NCBI RefSeq assembly: GCF_010020825.1
Contig: NZ_JAACJE010000001.1
Location: forward strand, 3,720,001-3,784,000
Direction: 5' to 3'
From: Acidovorax sp. 210-6
GTDB lineage: Bacteria > Pseudomonadota > Gammaproteobacteria > Burkholderiales > Burkholderiaceae_C
Length of the DNA stretch: 64,000 nucleotides
Positions 16,554-26,100 of this stretch are shown one piece after another. Position 1 is the first letter of the stretch; the number at the start of each line of letters is the position of its first letter. The notes beneath the pieces were generated by a model that worked only from the letters and a program-made list of their open reading frames with translations, made no database searches and was not told where the DNA came from. Position numbers and translations under genes: made by a program.

Positions 16554-18089
16554 ATGACCGCACCCTCCTCCACCGACCGTTTCGACACCGTTCTGCAGCA
16601 ACTGGGCCTCGACCTGGCCCCCTGGAAGGGCCAGGACATCGCCGTGCGCGCCCCGCGCGACGGCGTGGTCTACGCCCGCCTGGCCCGCCACGACAGCGCG
16701 CAGGCCCAGGCCATGATCGACAGCGCGCACGCCGCCTTCCTGCAGTGGCGCGCCACGCCCGCGCCCGTGCGCGGCGAACTGGTGCGCCGCCTGGGCCAGA
16801 AGCTGCGCCAGCACAAGGAGGCCCTGGGCCTGCTGGTGTCGCTGGAGGCGGGCAAGATCCGTTCCGAAGGGCTGGGCGAGGTGCAGGAGATGATCGACAT
16901 CTGCGACTTCGCCGTGGGCCTGTCGCGCCAGCTCCATGGCCTGACCATCGCCAGCGAGCGCCCGGGCCACCGCATGATGGAAACCTGGCACCCCATGGGG
17001 GTCGTGGGCGTGATCTCGGCCTTCAACTTCCCGGTGGCCGTGTGGGCCTGGAACACGGCGCTGGCCCTGGTGTGCGGCAACGCCGTGGTCTGGAAGCCCT
17101 CGGAAAAGACCTCGCTCGCGGCCATCGCCAGCCAGCACCTGATGCTGCAGGCCCTGGCCGAATTCAATGCCGACCACGCCGGCTGCGCCCCGGAGGGCCT
17201 GAGCCAGCTGCTGCTGGGCGAACGCGAACTGGGTGAACTGCTCGCGCGCTCGCCACGCGTGCCCGTGGTCAGCGCCACGGGCAGCACGCGCATGGGCCGC
17301 GCCGTGGCGGTGGACGTGGCACAGCGCTTCGGCCGCAGCATCCTGGAGCTGGGCGGCAACAACGCCATGGTGGTGATGCCCAGCGCCGACCTGGAGCTGG
17401 CCGCGCGCGCCATCACCTTCGCCGCCGTGGGCACGGCGGGCCAGCGCTGCACCACGCTGCGCCGCCTCATCGTGCACCGCGACGTGGCCGCACCGCTGCT
17501 GGCGCGCCTGGAAAAGATCTACGCCAGCGTGCGCGTGGGCGACCCGCTGGAGGACGGAGTGCTCGTCGGTCCGCTGGTGGACCGCGCATCGTTCGAGCAG
17601 ATGCAGAGCGCCCTGGCACAGGCGCGTGAACAGGGCGGCACCGTGCAGGGCGGCGAGCGCGAATGCCAGGCCCTGGGCGAGGACGCCTGGTACGCCCGCC
17701 CGGCCCTGGTGCGCATGCCGGCACAAAGCGCCGTGGTGCAGCACGAGACCTTCGCGCCCATCCTCTATGTGCTGACCTGCACCAGCCTGGACGAAGCCAT
17801 CGCCTTGCAGAACGGCGTGCCGCAGGGCCTGTCGTCCGCCATCTTCACCACCGACCTGCGCGAGGCCGAGCGCTTCCTCTCCAGCACGGGCAGCGACTGC
17901 GGCATTGCCAACGTGAACATCGGCACCTCGGGCGCCGAGATCGGCGGGGCCTTCGGTGGCGAAAAGGAAACCGGCGGTGGCCGCGAATCGGGCTCGGACG
18001 CCTGGAAGGGCTACATGCGCCGCGCGACCAACACCATCAACTACAGCGACGCTCTCCCATTGGCGCAAGGCGTGCGCTTCGACGTCTGA
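16554..18089 (+). CDS. ALDH7-family aldehyde dehydrogenase (AmaB/antiquitin-like)
   Basis: The 511-residue NAD(P)-dependent enzyme has the Rossmann-region motif GVISAFNFPVAVWAWNTALA, catalytic-region ELGGNNAMVV near residue 265 and the catalytic cysteine in GQRCTTLRR near residue 298. The tail NIGTSGAEIGGAFGGEKETG with the following GGRESGSDAWK is characteristic of ALDH7, which includes antiquitin and bacterial piperideine-6-carboxylate dehydrogenase (AmaB) of lysine breakdown to 2-aminoadipate. The ATG at 16554 is chosen by family length; the open frame begins earlier at 16443. The FAD oxidase gene follows after four bases. A lysine or pipecolate role fits the neighbouring oxidase but not obviously the TPP enzyme. 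Confidence 0.9.
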   Translation: MTAPSSTDRFDTVLQQLGLDLAPWKGQDIAVRAPRDGVVYARLARHDSAQAQAMIDSAHAAFLQWRATPAPVRGELVRRLGQKLRQHKEALGLLVSLEAGKIRSEGLGEVQEMIDICDFAVGLSRQLHGLTIASERPGHRMMETWHPMGVVGVISAFNFPVAVWAWNTALALVCGNAVVWKPSEKTSLAAIASQHLMLQALAEFNADHAGCAPEGLSQLLLGERELGELLARSPRVPVVSATGSTRMGRAVAVDVAQRFGRSILELGGNNAMVVMPSADLELAARAITFAAVGTAGQRCTTLRRLIVHRDVAAPLLARLEKIYASVRVGDPLEDGVLVGPLVDRASFEQMQSALAQAREQGGTVQGGERECQALGEDAWYARPALVRMPAQSAVVQHETFAPILYVLTCTSLDEAIALQNGVPQGLSSAIFTTDLREAERFLSSTGSDCGIANVNIGTSGAEIGGAFGGEKETGGGRESGSDAWKGYMRRATNTINYSDALPLAQGVRFDV

Positions 18090-18093
18090 CCCC

Positions 18094-19290
18094 ATGATCG
18101 CCAACCCCCAGGGCGCGCCGATCGCCATCATCGGCGGCGGCGCCATTGGCAGCGCCATTGCCTATTACCTGACGCAGATGGCACTGCAACAGCCCGTCGT
18201 CGTGGTCGAGCGCGACCCGAGCTATGCCCAGGCTTCGTCGGCGCTGTCGGCCAGCTCGATCCGGCAGCAGTTCTCCAGCCCGATCAACATCGCCATTTCG
18301 CAGTTCGGCATCGGGTTCCTGCGCGACATCGGCGCGCGCCTGCAGGTGGGCGGCGAGCGCCCGGACATCGGTCTGGTCGAAGCGGGCTACCTGTACCTGG
18401 CCAGCCCAGCGGGCGAGGCCGTGCTGCGCGACAACCACGCCGTACAACGCGGTATGGGCGCCGACGTGGCCTTGCTCACACCCGATGCGCTGCGCGAGCG
18501 CTTCCCCTGGCTCTCCACGGACGGCGTCTCGCTCGGTTCGCTGGGCCTGTCAGCCGAGGGCTGGTTCGACGGCTACAGCCTGCTGCAGGCCCTGCGCCGC
18601 AAGGCCCAGGCCCAGGGCGCGCGCTATGTGCAGGCCGAGGCCGTGGGCGTGGACGCGCAGGCCAGCGGCGGCGTGCAGCACATCCGCGCGCTGCACCTGG
18701 CCAACGGCGAACGCCTGGCATGCAGCGCCGTGGTCAATGCCGCCGGTCCCTGGGCGCGCCCGGTGGCGCAGTGGCTGGGCATTGACCTGCCGGTGTTTGG
18801 AAAACGGCGCACGGTGTTCCACTTCACCTGCCCCGAGGCGCTGCCCGGCTGCCCGCTGCTCATCGACCCCTCGGGCATCTGGCTGCGGCCCGAGGGCACC
18901 GGCTTCATCGCGGGCTATGCCCCACCCGAAGACGAAGACCCCGACAATGCACCGTTGGACCCGGACCACGCCGCTTTCGAGGACCATGTCTGGCCCACCT
19001 TGGCCGAGCGCATCCCAGCCTTCGAGGCGCTGCGCTTGCGCAGCACCTGGGCGGGCTACTACGAGATGAATGCGTTCGACCACAACGCCATCCTGGGCCT
19101 GCACCCGGCCTGCGACAACCTGTACTTCGCCAACGGCTTTTCGGGCCATGGCCTGCAGCAGTGCCCGGCCATCGGGCGCGGCCTGGCCGAGCTCATCCTC
19201 ACTGGCCGCTGGCAAACGCTGGATCTGGAGCCCCTGGCCTTCCAGCGCATCCTCGACAACCGCCCCCTGCTCGAACGCAATGTCATCTGA
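18094..19290 (+). CDS. FAD-dependent amino-acid oxidase-type oxidoreductase (DAO family)
   Basis: The 398-residue flavoprotein begins with a dinucleotide-binding motif, IAIIGGGAIGSAIAYYLTQM, at residues 10-29. It ends with the DAO-family C-terminal FAD motif YFANGFSGHGLQQCPAIGRG. The central part has substrate-binding beta strands (WAGYYEMNAFDHNAILG). Such enzymes oxidise secondary or D-amino acids such as sarcosine, glycine or pipecolate. Next to an AmaB-like dehydrogenase, an L-pipecolate oxidase role (AmaA-like) is attractive but unproven. It starts four bases after the ALDH stop and overlaps the next gene by eleven bases, so the three are translationally linked. Confidence 0.88.
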   Translation: MIANPQGAPIAIIGGGAIGSAIAYYLTQMALQQPVVVVERDPSYAQASSALSASSIRQQFSSPINIAISQFGIGFLRDIGARLQVGGERPDIGLVEAGYLYLASPAGEAVLRDNHAVQRGMGADVALLTPDALRERFPWLSTDGVSLGSLGLSAEGWFDGYSLLQALRRKAQAQGARYVQAEAVGVDAQASGGVQHIRALHLANGERLACSAVVNAAGPWARPVAQWLGIDLPVFGKRRTVFHFTCPEALPGCPLLIDPSGIWLRPEGTGFIAGYAPPEDEDPDNAPLDPDHAAFEDHVWPTLAERIPAFEALRLRSTWAGYYEMNAFDHNAILGLHPACDNLYFANGFSGHGLQQCPAIGRGLAELILTGRWQTLDLEPLAFQRILDNRPLLERNVI

Positions 19291-20971
19291 AACCAGCCCC
19301 TCCCTTCCCCGCACCGGCGGCCAGATCCTCGTGGACCAGCTCGTGCTGCACGGCGTGCAGCACATCTTCTGCGTGCCCGGCGAAAGCTACCTCGCCGTGC
19401 TCGACGCATTGCACGACGCGCCCATCGCACTGACCGTCTGCCGCCAGGAAGGCGGCGCAGCCATGATGGCCGAGGCGCACGGCAAGCTCACCGGGCGGCC
19501 CGGCGTGTGCTTCGTCACGCGCGGCCCCGGCGCCACCAATGCGGCGGCGGGCGTGCACATCGCCATGCAGGACTCCACGCCCCTGGTGCTGTTCGTCGGC
19601 CAGATCGAGCGCGGCGCGCGCGGACGCGAGGCCTTCCAGGAAGTGGACTACCGCGCCGCCTTCGGCCCGCTGGCCAAGTGGGCCACCGAGGTGGACGATG
19701 CGCGCCGCCTGCCCGAGATCGTGGCGCGCGCCTTCAGCGTGGCCTGCAGCGGGCGCCCCGGCCCGGTGGTGGTGGCGCTGCCCGAGGACATGCTGGTCGA
19801 GCGCACCGAAGTTTCCGACGCGCGCGCGCTCCAGCCCATAGCGACCGCGCCCGCACCGGCGCAGATGGCGCGCGTGCTGGAGCTGCTGCGCCAGGCCAAG
19901 CGCCCCATGGCCATCGTCGGCGGCAGCCGCTGGGATGCCGAGGCCGTGGCACGCTTCCAGGACTTCGCCGCCTCCCACACCCTGCCCGTGGCCTGCTCGT
20001 TCCGGCGCCAGATGCTGTTCGACCACCAGCACCCCTGCTACGCGGGCGACCTGGGCCTGGGCGTGAACCCCGCCCTGCTCGCGCGCATCCGCGCGGCCGA
20101 CCTGCTGCTGCTCGTGGGCGGGCGCCTGTCCGAGGTGCCCTCGCAGGGCTACACCCTGCTCGACATCCCCACGCCGCAAATCCCGCTGGTGCATGTGCAC
20201 CCCGACCCGGATGAACTGGGCCGCGTGTACCAGGCGCAGCTTCCCGTCAACGCCACGCCCACGGCCTTCTGTGCCGCCCTGCCCACGCAGGCCGCGCAAG
20301 CGCCCAGCCTGGAGCGCCAGCAGGCCGTGCAGGAAGCCCATGCCGCCTACCAGGCCTGGAGCGACCCGGCGCCGATCCGCATCCCCGGCGACCTGCAGAT
20401 GGGCGCGGTGATGCAGCACCTGCGCGCGGCGCTGCCGCAAGACACGGTGTTCTGCAACGGCGCGGGCAACTTCGCCACCTGGGTGCACCGCTTCTGGCCG
20501 TTCCGCCAGTTCGGCACGCAGCTCGCGCCCACCAGCGGCAGCATGGGCTACGGCCTGCCCGCCGGCGTGGGCGCGCAGCGCCTGTGGCCCGAGCGCACGG
20601 TGGTGGTGTTCGCGGGCGACGGCGACTTCCTCATGCACGGCCAGGAGTTCGCCACGGCCGTGCAGTACCGGCTGCCGATCATCGTGGTGCTGCTGGACAA
20701 CGGCATGTACGGCACCATCCGCATGCACCAGGAGCGCGAGTACCCGCGCCGCGTCAGCGGCACGGCATTGCAGAACCCCGATTTCGCCGCCTACGCCCGC
20801 GCTTTCGGAGGCCACGGCGAACGCGTAGAACGCACCGAAGATTTCGCCCCGGCGCTGGAGCGCCTGCGCGCACAGGCCCAGGCCACGCGCCTGCCCGTGC
20901 TGCTGCACTGCCTCATCGACCCCGAGGCGATCACGCCCACCAGGTCGTTGAGCCAGATACGGGGAAGCTGA
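19280..20971 (+). CDS. Thiamine-pyrophosphate-dependent enzyme, acetolactate synthase-like
   Basis: The 563-residue enzyme has the three domains of the POX/ALS family. The N-terminal Pyr domain holds the catalytic Glu in CRQEGGAAMMAEAHGK near residue 56. The central domain contains PMAIVGGSRWDAEAV. The C-terminal PP domain carries the TPP/Mg motif beginning GDGDFLMHGQEF near residue 446 and ending in LLDNGMYG. It should decarboxylate or ligate a 2-oxo acid. True acetolactate synthase is unlikely, since no small subunit gene follows and the context is catabolic. It is the last gene of the ALDH7-DAO-TPP operon and starts within the end of the oxidase gene. The substrate is unknown. Confidence 0.88.
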   Translation: MSSETSPSLPRTGGQILVDQLVLHGVQHIFCVPGESYLAVLDALHDAPIALTVCRQEGGAAMMAEAHGKLTGRPGVCFVTRGPGATNAAAGVHIAMQDSTPLVLFVGQIERGARGREAFQEVDYRAAFGPLAKWATEVDDARRLPEIVARAFSVACSGRPGPVVVALPEDMLVERTEVSDARALQPIATAPAPAQMARVLELLRQAKRPMAIVGGSRWDAEAVARFQDFAASHTLPVACSFRRQMLFDHQHPCYAGDLGLGVNPALLARIRAADLLLLVGGRLSEVPSQGYTLLDIPTPQIPLVHVHPDPDELGRVYQAQLPVNATPTAFCAALPTQAAQAPSLERQQAVQEAHAAYQAWSDPAPIRIPGDLQMGAVMQHLRAALPQDTVFCNGAGNFATWVHRFWPFRQFGTQLAPTSGSMGYGLPAGVGAQRLWPERTVVVFAGDGDFLMHGQEFATAVQYRLPIIVVLLDNGMYGTIRMHQEREYPRRVSGTALQNPDFAAYARAFGGHGERVERTEDFAPALERLRAQAQATRLPVLLHCLIDPEAITPTRSLSQIRGS

Positions 20972-20987
20972 AACTCGGCAAGCTCAG

Positions 20988-21039
20988 ATTGCTATCTTTT
21001 TGATAGCTATTTGCGCTTATTTATTGGGCGCTGGAGGCC
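20988..21039 (-). repeat. Dispersed AGCGC/AGCTA repeat, copy 3 (intergenic)
   Basis: Read on the minus strand it runs GGCCTCCAGCGCCC, AAATAAGCGCAAATAGCTAT, then GATAGCAATC. It fills the 72-base gap between the TPP enzyme and the convergent methyltransferase gene. Confidence 0.75.
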
Positions 21040-21043
21040 CATT

Positions 21044-21580
21044 TCATTCAAAACCCTCGGCCACCCAATCCCGCTGGGCCGCAGCGCCCTCCAGCGCCAG
21101 CAGCGCCCGCTTGCGCGGCAGGCCGCCGCCAAAGCCGGTGAGGCTGCCGTCGCTGCCGATCACGCGGTGGCAGGGCACGATGATGGAGACCTTGTTCTGC
21201 CCATTGGCCGCCGCCACGGCGCGCGCGGCGCTGGGGCGGCCGATGGCGCGGGCCTGTTCGGCGTAGCTGCGCGTCTGCCCATAGGGGATGGCGAGCAGGG
21301 CCTGCCAGGCGCTGAGCTGGAAGGGTGTGCCCACCAGGTCCAGCGGCACGCCAAAGCGCTGGCGTTGCCCGGCGAAATACTCCGCCAGTTCGTGGGCTGT
21401 TTGCGCCAGCACCGCGCTGTCGCCCGGCTGCACCGGGCCGCCGCGCGCGGCCTCGACCTGGGCCAGCTCGCGCTGCACGCCGCCCTGGCCCACGAATTCG
21501 AGCAGGCACAGGCCCTGGGGCGAGGCCACGGCCAGCATCTCACCCAAGGGGCTGGAGAACTGGCGCGAGAGCAAGGCCAT
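21044..21580 (-). CDS. ogt: Methylated-DNA--protein-cysteine S-methyltransferase
   Basis: The 178-residue suicide repair protein transfers the alkyl group from O6-alkylguanine or O4-alkylthymine to its own cysteine. The active site IIVPCHRVIGSDGSLTGFGG has the cysteine near residue 138. Upstream are TPFQLSAWQALLAIPYGQTR and AARAVAAANGQNKV, the DNA-recognition helix region with the arginine finger. There is no Ada-type regulatory domain, so it is the Ogt form. It starts eleven bases after the aminotransferase stop codon, suggesting a two-gene transcript, though no functional link between them is obvious. Confidence 0.93.
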   Translation of the reverse strand: MALLSRQFSSPLGEMLAVASPQGLCLLEFVGQGGVQRELAQVEAARGGPVQPGDSAVLAQTAHELAEYFAGQRQRFGVPLDLVGTPFQLSAWQALLAIPYGQTRSYAEQARAIGRPSAARAVAAANGQNKVSIIVPCHRVIGSDGSLTGFGGGLPRKRALLALEGAAAQRDWVAEGFE

Positions 21581-21591
21581 GGGCCGGGGGG

Positions 21592-22722
21592 TCAGGCGAT
21601 ACGGTCGAGCGCGGTGCGCAAATGCCCCACCGTGCGCTCCACGTTGTGCCACTTCTCCAGCCCGAACAGGCCGATGCGGAAGCTCTTGAAGTCCGGACCC
21701 TCGTCGCACTGCAGCGGCACGCCCGAGGCCGTCTGCAGGCCCACGGCGGCGAACTTGCTGGCGTTCTGGATGCCGGGGTCCGTGGTGTAGCTGACCACCA
21801 CGCCGGGCGCTTTCCAGCCCTCGGCCGCCACGCTGGGGAAGCCCTTGCTTTCCAGCAGCGCGCGCACCTGGGCGCCCAGTTCGATCTGCTCCTGGCGCAC
21901 CTTGGCAAAGCCGTATTCGCGCGTCTCCTGCATCACGTCGCGCAGGCGCACCAGCGCGTCGGTGGGCATGGTGGTGTGGTAGGCGTGCTGGCCTTTTTCG
22001 TAGCCTTCGGCGATCTGCATCCACTTCTTCAGGTCGCAAGCGAAGCTGCTGCTCGTCGTGCCCTCGATGGCCTGGCGCGCACGCTCGCTCAGCATCACCA
22101 TGGCGCAGCAGGGCGAGCCGCTCCAGCCCTTTTGCGGCGCGGAGATCAGCACGTCCACGCCGGTGGCCTGCATGTCCACCCACATGGCACCGGAGGCGAT
22201 GCAGTCGAGCACGAACAGTGCGCCCACCTCATGCGCGGCGGCGCTCACGGTGCGGATGTAGTCGTCGCTCAGGATGATGCCGCTGGCCGTCTCCACATGC
22301 GGCGCGAACACCACCTTGGGCTGCTCGGCGCGGATGGTGGCGGCCACTTCCTCGGCCGGGCACGGTGCCCAGGGCGCCTGCGCGCCCTCGCCCTGCTTGC
22401 GGGCCTTGCAGACCACGGCGCCGCCGCCCAGGCCGGTGTCGGCGTCGAAGATCTGGCTCCAGCGGAAGCTGAACCAGCCGTTGCGCACGATCAGCACCTT
22501 CTGCTTGTTGGCGAACTGGCGCGCCACGGCCTCCATGCCGAAGGTGCCGCTGCCCGGCACCAGCACGGCGGTGTGTGCGTGATACACCTCCTTGAGCGTG
22601 GCCAGGATGTCCTGCATGACGCCAGTGAAGCGCTTGGACATGTGGTTGAGCGCGCGGTCGGTGTAGACGACCGAGAATTCGAGCAAGCCGTCAGGATCGA
22701 TGTCGGGCAGAAGGCCGGGCAT
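21592..22722 (-). CDS. Class V aminotransferase (alanine--glyoxylate / serine--pyruvate type)
   Basis: The 376-residue PLP enzyme begins MPGLLPDIDPDGLLEFSVVY. Family motifs include VLVPGSGTFGMEAVARQF, the cofactor Asp in GALFVLDCIASGAM, and the PLP lysine in LISAPQKGWSGSPCCAMVML near residue 197. The C-terminal FKSFRIGLFGLEKWHNVERT completes the fold. Relatives transaminate small amino acids such as serine, alanine or 2-aminoethylphosphonate with glyoxylate or pyruvate. GGAG about eight bases before the ATG supports this start. The upstream side holds the MITE-like element at 22843-23104. Confidence 0.88.
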   Translation of the reverse strand: MPGLLPDIDPDGLLEFSVVYTDRALNHMSKRFTGVMQDILATLKEVYHAHTAVLVPGSGTFGMEAVARQFANKQKVLIVRNGWFSFRWSQIFDADTGLGGGAVVCKARKQGEGAQAPWAPCPAEEVAATIRAEQPKVVFAPHVETASGIILSDDYIRTVSAAAHEVGALFVLDCIASGAMWVDMQATGVDVLISAPQKGWSGSPCCAMVMLSERARQAIEGTTSSSFACDLKKWMQIAEGYEKGQHAYHTTMPTDALVRLRDVMQETREYGFAKVRQEQIELGAQVRALLESKGFPSVAAEGWKAPGVVVSYTTDPGIQNASKFAAVGLQTASGVPLQCDEGPDFKSFRIGLFGLEKWHNVERTVGHLRTALDRIA

Positions 22723-22842
22723 GGGGGTACTCCGTTCTTGGGAAAGCGAAAGGCCGCGCCCGGCGGCTGGCCCGGCGCGGCATCAAAGCATTTCAGCTTA
22801 GCACGGCCTATCGGCCCGTGCGGGCGCCACCCCACGGCCTAG

Positions 22843-23104
22843 GGCCTGTTAACACTATGGAAGGGGTCGCGAAGCTCATGACAGCCCGCCCATCAAGGCG
22901 CGTGACGCAGTGCGTGCGTCCGCACGTACAAGGAACGCAACACCGAGGGGTGGGCTGTCATGAGCATCCCTTCGGGTTGCCTCGCAAAGGGGCCGTCTGC
23001 GGCGTTGCCCGCACTTGCAAGGCACGAGCCTTGCGGCGCGCGGGCGCCTTGCATCCAGCCCCTTTGCGAGGCAACGCGATCCCCTTCCATAGTGTTAACA
23101 GGCC
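22843..23104. mobile_element. MITE-like element with 24-bp terminal inverted repeats
   Basis: Perfect 24-bp inverted repeats, starting GGCCTGTTAACACTATGG, bound a 262-bp segment. The four bases CTAG flank both ends (22839-22842 and 23105-23108), as expected for a target duplication. Inside are two further perfect inverted repeats: 14 bp (GCTCATGACAGCCC, 22874-22887 with 22952-22965) and 17 bp (GTTGCCTCGCAAAGGGG, 22976-22992 with 23059-23075). The whole can fold as a three-way junction. No transposase is encoded. The CTAG duplication fits IS5-type transposases, but which one mobilises it is unknown. Open frames across it are not convincing genes. Confidence 0.75.
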
Positions 23105-23119
23105 CTAGCGGGCCTTCCC

Positions 23120-26100
23120 TCACCAGGTATCGACGAAGCGCGGGCCGAGCGTGCCCACGCGTGCCGAGGCCAGGCCGCGCGCCAGCCAGGCGCGCGTGTC
23201 CGCCGGATCGACGACGGTGTCGATCTCCAGCGTGGCGGCCATGTGCATGGCCTCGCCATTGGCGTAGGACTTGGCCACGAGCTTCTGGAACAGCGCGTCG
23301 CGCTCGGCGCCTTCGGGCAGGGCTTCGAGCTCCTTGCGGAAGCCCAGGCGCACCGCCCCCTCCAGCCCCATGGCGCCGAACTCGCCCGTGGGCCAGGCGA
23401 TGGTGAACACCGGCGCATGGAAGCCCCCGGCCGCCATGCCCATGGCGCCCAGGCCGTAGCCCTTGCGCAGCACCACGCTGAAGAACGGCACGCGCAGGTG
23501 CGCGGCGGTGACGAACAGGCGGCTCACATGGCGCACCTGCGCCGTCTGCTCGACCTCGGGGCCGACCATGAAACCGGGCGTGTCCACCAGGCTCACCAGC
23601 GGCAGGCCGTGCGCGTTGCACAGCTGCATGAAGCGCGCGGCCTTGTCGGCGGCGGGCGCGTCGATGGCGCCGCCCAGGTGCAGCGGGTTGTTGGCGATCA
23701 GGCCCACGGGGCGGCCTTCGATGCGCGCCAGCGCCGTGTGGATGCCGGCGCCAAAGCCGGTGCGCAGCATCAGCAGGCTGCCCTCGTCCACCAGGCCGCC
23801 CATGGCGGCGCGCGTGTCGTACACGCGCAGGCGGTTCTCGGGCACCACGGCGCGCAAGGCGCGCTGATCGGGAGCGGTCCATTGCGAGAAACGCCCCTGG
23901 AAGAACGACAGGTAGTGGCGCGCGGCAGCCACGGCTTCCCGTTCGTCCTCGACCAGCACGTCGATCACGCCGTTGGCGTGCTGCACGTGGCTGGGACCGA
24001 TCTGCTCGGGCTTGAACACGCCCAGGCCGCCGCCCTCGATCATGGCCGGGCCGCCCATGCCGATGTTGCTGGCGCGCGTGGCGATGATGGCGTCGCAGCA
24101 ACCCAGCAGCGCGGCGTTGCCGGCGAAGCAGCGCCCCGCCGCGATGCCGACCACGGGCACCTGGCCCGACAGCGCGGCGTGGCTGGCGAAGGTGTGCACA
24201 TGCAGGCCCGCGACCACGGGGATGTCGGTGTCGCCTGGGCGCCCGCCGCCGCCCTCGGCAAACAGCACCACGGGCAACTGCTGGTCGAGCGCAATGCCGA
24301 GCATGCGGTCGGTCTTGGCGTGGTTGCGCGCGCCCTGGGTGCCGGCGAGCACGGTGGCGTCGTAGGCCATGACCACGGTGCGTGCCTTGTCCTCGCCGCA
24401 CTGCGCGCCGTTGACGGCGCCGATGCCCGTCACCATGCCGTCGGCCGGGGTGTTGGCGATCAGGTCCTCCATGCTGCGGCGGCGCGCCTGCGCGGCCACG
24501 GCGAGCTGGCCGTATTCGATGAAGCTGCCCGCGTCGCACAGGTCGGCGATGTTCTCGCGCGCCGTGCGCTGGCCCTGGGCGTGGCGTTTGGCCACGGCGG
24601 CCGGGCGGTTCGCGTCGAGCGTGAAGGCGTGGCGGTCGATCACGCGCTGCAGGTCGGGGCGGATGTGGCTGGGGTCCTGCGCCGCCTCCGGCCCGGCGGC
24701 GTCCAGCGCGGCATCGTGCACGGGTTCGAGCACCAGCAGTTTGTGGCCCTGCGCTACGTAGGCACCAGGCGCGGCGGCGAGGTTCAGCACGCGGCCCGCG
24801 TGCGGCGCGAGCAGCACGTGTTCCATCTTCATGGCTTCAAGCACGGCCAGCTCGGCGCCCGCCGCCACCACAGCGCCTTCGGCCACGGCGTACTGCACCA
24901 GGCGTGCGGGCATGGGGGCGCGCACGGCGTGCGGGTCGGCGTCCTCGGGGGCCGTCGCTGTATTTGAATGATTTTGGCCTCCAGCGCTTATCTGGCAAGC
25001 GCTTTCAGCTATTATTTTTGTAGCATCCAGCAATGCGGGCAGCACCTCCTCCACCCAGCGCGTATGCACCTGCTGGCGTTCCATCTCGGGCCGCTTGGCC
25101 AGGGCCTGGAGCAGCGCAAGATTGGTCGCCAGGCCGTCGATGCGGCACTCGGCCAGCGCGCGCCGGGAGCGGCGCAGCACGTCGGCAAAACTTCCGCCGC
25201 GCGTGGAGACGATGAGCTTGGCCAGCAGCGTGTCGTAGTGCGGCGAGGGCGCACGGCCCGCGAGCGCGTGCGTGTCCACGCGCACGCCCGGCCCCGTGGG
25301 CAACGCCAGCCGCGCGATGGTGCCGCTGCCCGGCTGGGCCTGGCCCTGGGCATCCAGCGTTTCGGCATTGATGCGCCACTGGATGGCATGGCCCTGCGCG
25401 CGCGGCGGCTGCGCCGGGTCCAGGCCCAGGCCCAGGCCCTGCAGGCGGCGGCCGGCCGCCAATGCCATCTGCGTCTGCACCAGGTCCACGCCCGTCACCT
25501 CCTCGGTGATGGTGTGCTCGACCTGCAGACGCGGGTTGCATTCGATGAACACGTAGGGCAGATCGCTGGACGCCAGGTCCACCAGGAACTCGAAGGTGCC
25601 CAGGCCCTCGTAGCGCACTTCGCGCGCCATGGCCAGGGCGTCCTGGATGATGCGTTGGCGCAGGCTTTCCGGCAGCGACGGGCTGGGCGCGATCTCCACC
25701 AGTTTCTGGAAGCGCCGCTGCAGCGTGCATTCGCGCTCGCCCAGCGCGACTACGTCCACGCCGTCGCCCAGCACCTGCACCTCGATGTGGCGCGCGTTCA
25801 CCATCAGGCGCTCGACGTACACGCCCGCCACGCCGAAGGCGGCCTGCGCCTCGCGCCGACAGGTGTCGTAGGCGGCGGGCAATTCGGCCGCCGACTGCAC
25901 GGCGCGCATGCCGCGCCCGCCACCGCCGCCGATGGCCTTGATGACGATGCCTGCGCCCTGCCCGCCCGCCTGCTGCGCGTGCCAGAAGGCCTGCGCCTCG
26001 TCGAGCGTGACCTCGTGCTGCGTGCCGGGCATCAGCGGCACGCCACAGCGCGCCGCCAGCGCGCGCGCCTGGGCCTTGTCGCCGAACAGCGCCAGCTGCG

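Noticed and set aside
19280-20971. True acetolactate synthase (ilvB)
   Set aside because: No ilvN small subunit follows, the gene sits in a catabolic operon and the FAD-site region looks divergent.
22893-24539. Long minus-strand frame across the MITE and the carboxylase
   Set aside because: It reads the other frame of the carboxylase and continues through the repeat. It has arginine-rich shadow composition and no motif.
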